Shown in pieces: positions 5,929 through 11,706 of a stretch of DNA of 11,706 bases; positions within the stretch are counted from its first letter, which is position 1; each line of letters starts with the position of its first letter. The stretch lies in assembly GCA_937928475.1 (NCBI GenBank), contig CALFVE010000041.1, forward strand, positions 1-11,706, in the 5' to 3' direction. The stretch comes from an uncultured bacterium. GTDB taxonomy: Bacteria > Armatimonadota > Zipacnadia > Zipacnadales > Zipacnadaceae. A program made the translations under genes and the position numbers. Below the pieces are notes generated by a model, which ran no database searches, was not told where the DNA came from, and was given only the letters and a program-made list of their open reading frames with translations.

Positions 5929-6837
5929 TCACATGTACTTTTGCCCGTCGTGCACGTTCACCAAGCAGGTGTAGGGCGCGCCGCCCGCCTCCAGCCGTCA
6001 GGCGGCCATCTTGATGTCGTCGCACTCAAACCGGGGCTTGACGTACGGCGACAGCGCCCCGCGGATCACGGCGATGCGCTCGGCGCGACCGTAGTCGCGG
6101 ATGCCCGGCGTGGAGACGTGCGCCCCCTCCGGCGGGAAGGGCAGCGTCTTGTCGGTGCCCATGCTCAGGTCCACGCTAAGTCGCTTGGCCCCGGGTATGT
6201 CAAAGGGGACGGTGCGGTCCGGGAGTACCAGACCTCCGTTGGCCGCGCGCTTGGCCAGCGCGTCATAAACCGACTGGCGTAGGTACTGCACATTGTAGAA
6301 TAAGATGGCCTTGTGCGGGGCTGCCCGCCCGGCCAGGATTTTCTCTTCCGCCACCGGCTCTACGTCAAAATGGCCCGGGACGAGGTTGTGGTAGGCGTAG
6401 ACCTGCACCAAGGTATGCCCCGGATCGAAGCAGTTGCTGGTGAAGGAGTTGAGCAGGCCAAGGTCGCGCTGGGCCGGCTTCAGGGCCGCCTGCACCGGCC
6501 CGATTCGTTGTAGCATCTTGCCCAGGCGCCCGAACTCCGGCCAGGTGTTGTCGTTGCGCTCTCCGTAGTTGAAGTAGGCCAGGCCCTTCACCGCGCCCGC
6601 CAGGTAGTGAAAGAAGTTGTTGCGGGTGTAGCCCGCAGTCATGAAGCAGTCGGGCATGTTCCATTGCCGCAGATCGCGGTTGCCCATTCGCCCGATCTCC
6701 ATCCAGAAGGTGGAGGTCATCACCGGCTGCCAGTAAGTGTTGTAGTAGTAGGAGCACAGCAGGTTGAAGCCATATTCGCCGAAGTTGCACGGCGGGTACG
6801 GCGAGGGCACCCATAGTTGCACCAGCGGGATTTGCAT
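5929..6837 (-). pseudogene. GH42-like glycoside hydrolase remnant, truncated and interrupted
   Basis: The reading frame runs from about 6837 to an in-frame TGA at 6000-5998, 279 residues. It resembles the post-barrel part of GH42-type beta-galactosidase-like proteins: W-V-P-S-P-Y-P-P near the start, then a trimerization-type domain with A-H/P-H-K-A-I-L-F-Y-N-V-Q-Y-L-R-Q-S-V-Y-D-A-L and A-N-G-G-L-V-L-P-D. After the TGA the same frame continues with sensible sequence, R-L-E-A-G-G-A-P-Y-T-C-L-V-N-V-H, before a second TGA at 5931-5929. The N-terminal catalytic barrel is missing, the ATG at 6837 has no ribosome site nearby, and the C-terminal end stops 27 bases from the operon. A frame continuing upstream to 7707 only shadows the esterase gene. 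I read this as a decaying fragment, possibly broken by insertion of the neighbouring operon. A sequencing error at the TGA cannot be excluded. Confidence 0.65.
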
Positions 6838-6853
6838 GGCCCGCCGTCGTCGC

Positions 6854-6882
6854 TTCCTCTTCCGTATCGGGCCGAAGAGGAA
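6854..6882. repeat. 9-bp inverted repeat in the divergent spacer
   Basis: TTCCTCTTC (6854-6862) pairs perfectly with GAAGAGGAA (6874-6882) around 11 bases. It lies between the start of the glycoside hydrolase remnant and the esterase start at 6943. It could be an operator half-site pair for the esterase gene or simply left by the rearrangement that truncated the neighbour. No clear -35/-10 pair was found beside it. Confidence 0.45.
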
Positions 6883-6942
6883 AGGTCTGCGGGCCGAGGG
6901 AACCAGCGTGGCTAGACACCGACACGGATGAGGAGACCTTCC

Positions 6943-7971
6943 ATGCTTGCCTCCTACCTGCGTCCGGAGGAACCCTTTGCGCGTCGCTACGACTCGCAGC
7001 CGCGCGAACTGGCCTGCACGGCCGCCAGCCCAGCCGACTGGCGGCTCTGGCGCGATCGCCTGCGCGGGAAACTGATTGATCTGCTCGGTCTCCCTCGGGA
7101 GCGCGGCGATCTGCAGCCGGAGATGCTGGAAGAGGTACAGGGCGACGGCTACCGGCGGCAGCAGATTCTCCTGCAGACGCAGCCCTACGTGAGCATGCCT
7201 GTGTATGTGCTCATCCCCGACGGCCTCTCCGGCCCGGCGCCGCTGATCCTGGCCTCGCACGGCCACGGCAGCGGGGCGAGGGAGATCCTTGGGGAGCCGC
7301 GAATCGAGGAAGAGGCTCAGCACATCGCCGCGCTCAACTATGATTACGCCCGCCAGGCGGTCCGGCAAGGCTACGTGGTTATCGCGCCGGAGCAGTTCGG
7401 CTTCGGCGAGCGGCGCGAGCCGGCGCAGATGCAGGCGGGCCTGATGACCTCCAGTTGTCGCCACGCCGCCTTCTGGGCGCAGATGCTGGGGCAGACAGTG
7501 ATCGGGATGCGCGTCTGGGACGCCATGCGTTGCCTGGACTACATGGAGACCCGGCCGGAGGCGGACATGACCCGGGTGGCGATGATCGGTCTCTCCGGCG
7601 GCGGGACAGTAACCACCTTTACCACCCCGCTGGACGACCGTATCAAGGTGGCGGTGATCAGCGGTTACTTCTGCCAGTGGCGCGCCTCGATTCTGGCCAT
7701 GGCGCACTGCGAGTGCAACTACGTGCCGGGGATCCTGCGCTACGTTGAGTGCGGGGACCTGGCGGGCCTGATCGCGCCCCGGCCGCTGCTCATCTCGGCG
7801 GCCGACCGTGATCCCATCTTCCCGCTGGCAGGAGTGCGGGAGGCCTTTGCCGTCGCCGAGCGCATCTACACGCTGCTAGGCGTTCGGGAGCGGCTGGAGT
7901 TAGAGGTCTTCCCCGGCCAGCACGTCTGGAGCAGCGCCCGGGTGTGGGATTTCCTGCGGCAGTGGCTGTAG
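6943..7971 (+). CDS. Alpha/beta-hydrolase, acetyl-xylan-esterase-like
   Basis: A 342-residue serine hydrolase of the abhydrolase / acetyl (xylan) esterase / dienelactone-hydrolase-like group, probably deacylating a carbohydrate or small ester. The oxyanion-hole motif is S-H-G-H-G (105-109). The nucleophile elbow is G-L-S-G-G with Ser218. The acid is Asp290 in A-D-R-D-P-I-F-P (Asp288 is the alternative), and the His is His327 in P-G-Q-H-V-W. These are in the canonical order and the length is complete. No signal peptide is visible, so it is likely cytoplasmic. The start is ATG 6943, seven bases after GAGGAG (6930-6935); ATG 6928 precedes that site and is less likely. It is divergent from the glycoside hydrolase remnant, which would make sense as an old carbohydrate-use pair. 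Cysteines cluster at 244-270 (C-Q-W, H-C-E-C). The exact substrate cannot be read from sequence. Confidence 0.85.
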   Translation: MLASYLRPEEPFARRYDSQPRELACTAASPADWRLWRDRLRGKLIDLLGLPRERGDLQPEMLEEVQGDGYRRQQILLQTQPYVSMPVYVLIPDGLSGPAPLILASHGHGSGAREILGEPRIEEEAQHIAALNYDYARQAVRQGYVVIAPEQFGFGERREPAQMQAGLMTSSCRHAAFWAQMLGQTVIGMRVWDAMRCLDYMETRPEADMTRVAMIGLSGGGTVTTFTTPLDDRIKVAVISGYFCQWRASILAMAHCECNYVPGILRYVECGDLAGLIAPRPLLISAADRDPIFPLAGVREAFAVAERIYTLLGVRERLELEVFPGQHVWSSARVWDFLRQWL

Positions 7972-7995
7972 GTCAGGAACGCATACGTTCCTGGC
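7972..7995. terminator. Hairpin between convergent genes, terminator-like
   Basis: Immediately after the esterase stop, GTCAGGAACG (7972-7981) pairs with CGTTCCTGGC (7986-7995) around the loop CATA: ten pairs with one G-U. There is no T-run on either strand, so it is not a textbook intrinsic terminator. Its place between a plus-strand gene and the convergent secreted-protein gene suggests a shared transcript end or 3' stabiliser. A weaker 5-bp hairpin (CCGGC/GCCGG) follows at 8001-8016. Confidence 0.55.
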
Positions 7996-8071
7996 GTCTC
8001 CCGGCGGAGAGGCCGGCTGCCACGGAAGGGGCTGGAAAGCGGCCCACGCCACGGATTGTCTCCGGCAGCAT

Positions 8072-9118
8072 CTAAGGGGCTACCTTGTACCCCATCAGCG
8101 CCAGCGCCCCGTCGAGGTAGGCGTCCGCCTCCTGCCACTTGAAGGCTGCTTTCGCCGCCCGCGCCTCGGCCAGCAGATCGCCCACCTGCACGTAGAGGTT
8201 GGGATTGGAGGTCTTCAGCGCCAGGTAAGGCGGCTGGGCGATCTCGAACTTCCTGAGCACGCGGTCTTTGACCGGCAGACCGGAGAGGCCCGCGGGCAGC
8301 GGGCGGCTGCCTGGCTCCGGGGTGATTACCCTCGCAGGCGGGGTTGCGGGAGTGGCGGTCTCGGGCGGAGTAGTCGCCGGAGGGGTGGAAGTCGCTGGCG
8401 GGGTAATCAGCGCCGACGGAACGGTCGTCGCAGGGGGCTGGCCGGCCAAGAAAGGCTGCACTTTCGCCAGCGCCTCGCTGGCCAGTTGCTGGCGCTTGCT
8501 CAGGTACTCATCCTCCGGCATGGTGCGGGCCGAGTTCAGCGCATCCAGCAGCACCAAAAGAGCGGCCTGGTAGGTGAGCGGCGCCCCTGTCGGCGCCGGC
8601 CCGGGTTGAGCGGTCGGCGGCGACCACTCGCGGGGAGCGGTCGGAGTGGGGGGCGTCGCCGGGGCACGAACTGGGGGTGGTGGGGTGGCCCCCGGCGCCG
8701 GGGCCGGGGCCGCAGAACCCATGCGCGAGGGCGGCGTGGCCAGAGGCAGTCGCTCGCGCAGATTGTTGGCCCAGGTCACGGCCAGCGCTCTCTGCGAGAG
8801 TCCCGCGCCGGCCGCGTCCTTGGGCAGCACGCTGAGCACCCGGATCGGTCCAGAGTACACGGTCCACACGCCGCTCTCCTGCTTGACCTCCACCTGGGGA
8901 TGCATGGTGTCCTGCGTGGAGAGGACCTCGATGAGCAACTGTTCCACCTTGGTAGCCCGCTCCCGCAGAGTCGCGAACTTGCCGGGATCGCGCAGCCGGG
9001 CCACCAAGCCGTTAGCGAGGAAGATATCCTCGTAGTCCTGCCCCCGGGCCGGCAGCGCTCCGACCAACCCGGCGGCGAGCACGAGTGCACAACACACAAG
9101 CGGTACGGATCGCGGCAT
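8072..9118 (-). CDS. Secreted protein with Pro/Thr-rich linkers, unknown function
   Basis: A 348-residue exported protein I cannot name. The signal peptide is M-P-R-S-V-P-L-V followed by a hydrophobic core and A-R-G-Q near residue 27. Residues 30-125 form a folded domain with R-A-T-K-V-E-Q-L-L and a W-A-N-N-L-R-E-R-L-P end. The pattern 'repeated hydrophobic strand, then L-A-x-x-W-A-x-x-L-R-x-x-L' recalls periplasmic domains seen in front of some membrane channels and transporters; this is only a resemblance. Two low-complexity Pro/Ala/Thr linkers (about 127-181 and 228-272) flank a helical segment (182-225), and a C-terminal helical, TPR-like stretch (305-345) contains L-L-A-E-A-R-A-A-K-A-A-F-K-W-Q-E-A-D-A-Y-L. 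It begins at ATG 9118, eight bases after AAGGGGAG. An upstream in-frame start (9160) would place extra residues before the signal peptide and is rejected. A promoter is visible upstream at 9169-9197. Confidence 0.78.
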   Translation of the reverse strand: MPRSVPLVCCALVLAAGLVGALPARGQDYEDIFLANGLVARLRDPGKFATLRERATKVEQLLIEVLSTQDTMHPQVEVKQESGVWTVYSGPIRVLSVLPKDAAGAGLSQRALAVTWANNLRERLPLATPPSRMGSAAPAPAPGATPPPPVRAPATPPTPTAPREWSPPTAQPGPAPTGAPLTYQAALLVLLDALNSARTMPEDEYLSKRQQLASEALAKVQPFLAGQPPATTVPSALITPPATSTPPATTPPETATPATPPARVITPEPGSRPLPAGLSGLPVKDRVLRKFEIAQPPYLALKTSNPNLYVQVGDLLAEARAAKAAFKWQEADAYLDGALALMGYKVAP

Positions 9119-9454
9119 GGCGGTGACTCCCCTTCCCTGGCGCATGAGGTGCTGACTCAAACGGCAAGAATATACCCTAGATGGAGGTCAAAGGCAAGGC
9201 AGTGCGTGGGCTGCGGGGGGCCACCTACCCTGCTCCCATTTCGGAAGGAGCGGCGATTGCGCCAGGGACACCGGGGGAAGGTGTGTTGGCGCCTTCAGCA
9301 CGCTCCATGCGCCGGCGCTCGCTGCGTGGGGATCTGGGGGCTACCCCCTGCTTGCGCTATGTCTCAGAGCTCGCTGGCGACTGGGGCAAGCGGCTGACGG
9401 GGGCGGCGCTCCACAGGGGGCGAGGGACGGCGCGGGCCTTGCGTATCTTCGTGG
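9119..9454. other. Spacer between two minus-strand genes
   Basis: This 336-base gap holds the ribosome site and promoter of the secreted-protein gene at its left end (up to 9197). In the remaining 257 bases I see no convincing gene, RNA or strong hairpin. A 93-codon plus-strand frame (9181-9462) is Arg/Gly/Ala-rich, has no ribosome site and no recognisable pattern, so it is not called. Confidence 0.6.
9169..9197 (-). promoter_or_regulatory. Promoter of the secreted-protein gene
   Basis: On the minus strand TTGCCT (9197-9192) and TATATT (9174-9169) are separated by exactly 17 bases, a good housekeeping-type arrangement in very GC-rich surroundings. The predicted start at about 9162 leaves a leader of about 44 bases containing the ribosome site before ATG 9118. 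Confidence 0.65.
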
Positions 9455-11706
9455 CTAAGTGAGGTATTCCCGCACCCCCGCGACTAGCCGCTCCTGGGCC
9501 TCGGCCGGAGTGAGGTCGCCACGCACTAGCGGGTGCAGGTGCCTTTGCAATAGTTTGCTGAAGCGCGGATAGTGGGGGATGTCCTCGCGGATGCGGCCGG
9601 CGGCCAGGATGCGCTTCAGCGAGGGGTACAAGGGGTTGAAGGCAAGTACTTCCGGGTCCTCATAGAGCGCCTTGAGGCTGGGCAGAGTGCCCCCCCGCAG
9701 GGCGCGCTCCTTTTGGACCTCCAGGCTGGTCATGAAGCGGATGAACGCGGCGGCGGCCATGGGGGCAGGCGCATGGCGGGCAATGCCGTAGTGCCAGCCG
9801 CCCAGGAAGGTATGAGCCTCGGTCCCGGTTGGGCCCACGGGCAGCAGGCCGATCCCCACCCGTTCGCGAATCGGAGAGGCCACCTGCTGCATCTCTTGCA
9901 GGGCGTCGGGCAACATGAACAGGAAGACGGCCCGGCCCGCTAGGAAGTCCGTCTCCGGGTCAATTCCCCGGGCGGCAGTAGTCATCTCCAGGGGAGTCAG
10001 CCGGTGCGTGTGCAGGAGATCGTAAAGAAACTGCAGCGTCTCGGCCACCGCGGGGCCGGAGAGGTCCGGGTTGCCGTTGGCGTCCAGCACCTCTCCTCCG
10101 TTAGACCAAAGCAGCGAGAGGAAGGTGCCGCTCAGCCCCTCGTAGGCCGCGGCGGGGAAGTCAAAACCGTGCAGACCCTGCTCCCCCTCAGCGGCCACAA
10201 CGGTCTTGGCTTGATGAACAAGTTCCTCCCAGGTGGCCGGCGGCGTGCTGAAGCCGTGCTTCTCCAGCAGGTCCTGGCGGTAGTAGAAGATGCCCACCAG
10301 GGTCAGCGCCGGCACGGCATACAGGCAGCCGTCGCGCAGCGCCGGACGGATCAGCCCCTCCAGGAAATCGTCGCGCCGCTCACAAGGAAGCAGATCGTCC
10401 ACCGGGCGCAGTCGCTCGGGGTCGAGTAATTCTGGTAGCCAGTACTGACAGAGGGGCACCGCGCTGAGGCTGCTCGGACGCGTGGCCAGGGCCTGGCTGA
10501 CGGCGACCAGGCCGTCATCGGGGTTCTGGGGGAGGCGAAAGTCTATAGGCTCGACGCGGGGATGGAGCAAGGAGAAGCGGCGGAGCAGTTCCTGGTTGAG
10601 GCGCTCGTCCTGCTCGGTGAAAGAGCGGGTGGCCAGTTGCACCGGCGTACGCCGCGCCTGGCCGGCCATCAGCCCCTCGGCGCCTTCGAAGCGGCTGAGC
10701 ACGTGCAGGCCCTGGTCGCCGATCTCGTAGCGGCGGATGGTCTGGTCGTGGTGGCAGCCGCGCATCTTGAGGACAGACAAAGCCCGCTGGATCTCGCTTT
10801 CCATCTCCAGGTACTTGAGCAGGATAATACCGTCCACGACTACCGAGAGGTGCTGGTTGGTGACGTAGGACTGGCCGAACAGTTCGGGAACCTCGATGGT
10901 AAGAAGGGTGGTCACTTCGGGCTCGCGGGTGAGGTCGAGCAGGCTGTAGACGATCTCCCGCAAGTCCAGTTGGCCGGCGAGAGAGACTTCCAGGTCGGTG
11001 AGACTATCTACGGCCAGCCGCCGGCAGGAGGCGGCGGGCAGCCTTTGCTTGAGGTCGCAGAGCAATTCGTCTGGCAGCAGGTCGAGGGGAGAGCGGTGCA
11101 GCACCTCGATGGTACCGGTCGCCAAGTGCTTCTGCAGAGGTATGCCGGAGGAGGTCGCGGTGCGCAGGAGCCGAGCAGGTTCCTCCTCGAAGCAAACCAG
11201 CAGGCCCTGCTCGCCGCGTTCGGCACCCGCGCAGAGAAACTGGAGGGCCATCGTGGTCTTGCCCACGCCGGCGCTCCCCGCCACCAGGGTGGCGCCGCCC
11301 CGAGGCAGGCCGCCGCAGAGCATCTCGTCGAGGCCGGGCACACCAGAGGGGACTGCCTCCCAGACGGTTGGCTGCACTGTCCGGGGCCGCCGGGAGGGCA
11401 CATGCCGGGGGAAGACTTCCACCCCCTGGCTACTGATCCTCATGGCATGCTTACCCCCGGCGTGGTCGGTGCCCCGGGCCTTGATGACTTCCAGGTAGCG
11501 CCGCCGGCGCAGGTCCTCACCCATCTCATAGGTCAGCCGCACCACCACGTCGCTCAGGTACTCTTCAAAGGGAACCGCCTCGGGGGAGGCGCTGTCCAGT
11601 TCCTTGGTGATGAAACTGGTCAGGTTCGCTCGCTTGATCCCGTTGAGCATACTGTAGACCAGGGCGCGCAGTTGGGTCGGCTCGGCGCTGACCTGGCTGA
11701 GGTGGG
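9455..11706 (-). CDS. KaiC-like ATPase fused to a MalE/UgpB-type solute-binding domain (5' end outside window)
   Basis: The frame is open to the right edge, so the N-terminus is missing; 749 residues are seen. Numbering below is from the internal Met at 11650. (i) The first ~85 residues are the C-terminal half of a first KaiC-type domain: N-L-T-S-F-I-T-K-E and V-I-K-A-R-G-T-D-H ... M-R-I-S-S-Q-G-V-E-V. (ii) A complete second KaiC domain (about 97-325) has Walker A G-S-A-G-V-G-K-T-T (125-133), acidic C-F-E-E-E-P (153-158), Walker B R-L-A-V-D-S (Asp215) and L-K-M-R-G-C-H-H (294-301). (iii) Residues about 335-731 are a full family-1 extracellular solute-binding protein: Y-A-V-P-A-L-T-L-V-G-I-F-Y-Y-R-Q-D-L-L, Y-E-G-L, L-L-W-S-N-G-G-E, G-G-W-H-Y-G-I-A, P-S-L-K-A-L-Y-E-D-P-E-V. 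There is no membrane helix or signal peptide between the ATPase and the binding domain, so the latter should be cytoplasmic. A role as an intracellular sugar-sensing signalling ATPase is inferred. Confidence 0.88.
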   Translation of the reverse strand, partial: HLSQVSAEPTQLRALVYSMLNGIKRANLTSFITKELDSASPEAVPFEEYLSDVVVRLTYEMGEDLRRRRYLEVIKARGTDHAGGKHAMRISSQGVEVFPRHVPSRRPRTVQPTVWEAVPSGVPGLDEMLCGGLPRGGATLVAGSAGVGKTTMALQFLCAGAERGEQGLLVCFEEEPARLLRTATSSGIPLQKHLATGTIEVLHRSPLDLLPDELLCDLKQRLPAASCRRLAVDSLTDLEVSLAGQLDLREIVYSLLDLTREPEVTTLLTIEVPELFGQSYVTNQHLSVVVDGIILLKYLEMESEIQRALSVLKMRGCHHDQTIRRYEIGDQGLHVLSRFEGAEGLMAGQARRTPVQLATRSFTEQDERLNQELLRRFSLLHPRVEPIDFRLPQNPDDGLVAVSQALATRPSSLSAVPLCQYWLPELLDPERLRPVDDLLPCERRDDFLEGLIRPALRDGCLYAVPALTLVGIFYYRQDLLEKHGFSTPPATWEELVHQAKTVVAAEGEQGLHGFDFPAAAYEGLSGTFLSLLWSNGGEVLDANGNPDLSGPAVAETLQFLYDLLHTHRLTPLEMTTAARGIDPETDFLAGRAVFLFMLPDALQEMQQVASPIRERVGIGLLPVGPTGTEAHTFLGGWHYGIARHAPAPMAAAAFIRFMTSLEVQKERALRGGTLPSLKALYEDPEVLAFNPLYPSLKRILAAGRIREDIPHYPRFSKLLQRHLHPLVRGDLTPAEAQERLVAGVREYLT

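Noticed and set aside
5929..6000. TGA recoding (selenocysteine or alternative code)
   Set aside because: No stem-loop of SECIS type was apparent, the residue position has no Cys equivalent that I can support, and several genes here use TGA as a normal stop.
6838..7707. The upstream extension of the glycoside hydrolase remnant frame
   Set aside because: It lies antisense to the intact esterase gene and has shadow-like composition; hydrolase-like sequence begins only near 6837.
9181..9462. A 93-codon plus-strand frame in the 9119-9454 spacer
   Set aside because: No ribosome site, no homology-like pattern, overlap with the promoter of the secreted-protein gene and with the end of the KaiC fusion gene.

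Overview
The window is GC-rich, densely coded bacterial DNA. Three things suggest a thermophile-leaning, deep-branching phylum such as Armatimonadota or a Chloroflexota-like lineage: copies of a GC-rich dispersed intergenic repeat, a leaderless-looking promoter, and a KaiC-like ATPase joined to a sugar-binding protein. This placement is an impression from the sequence, not a demonstrated assignment.

Layout. Bases 1-69 hold a palindromic repeat and a short 19-bp tandem array. A thioredoxin-fold lipoprotein gene follows (149-709). Next come ruvC (808-1518) and ruvA (1515-2129), which overlap by ATGA. ruvC appears to be transcribed from a perfect TATAAT placed so that the mRNA would begin at the start codon, and it carries a long low-complexity C-terminal tail that reads through two intergenic-type repeats. 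ruvB is not next to ruvA here.

Bases 2295-5901 carry a tightly coupled three-gene operon of lower GC: a GHKL/Hsp90-type ATPase, a 154-residue helical protein of unknown function, and a 529-residue protein combining a sigma-70 region-4-like helix-turn-helix with HARE-type winged helices. It lies between the ruv genes and a broken glycoside-hydrolase-like gene, and looks like an acquired cassette. It is the best candidate for an undescribed conflict or transcription-control system.

Downstream, 5929-6837 (minus) is a remnant of a GH42-like gene, lacking its catalytic N-terminal part and interrupted by an in-frame TGA. An intact alpha/beta-hydrolase esterase gene (6943-7971) is divergent from it. 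The esterase gene converges on a secreted Pro/Thr-rich protein gene (8072-9118, minus), with a hairpin between them. The window ends inside a minus-strand gene (9455-11706, open at the right edge) that encodes KaiC-type ATPase domains followed directly by a complete MalE/UgpB-type solute-binding domain with no membrane segment between them. That fusion is the second major oddity.
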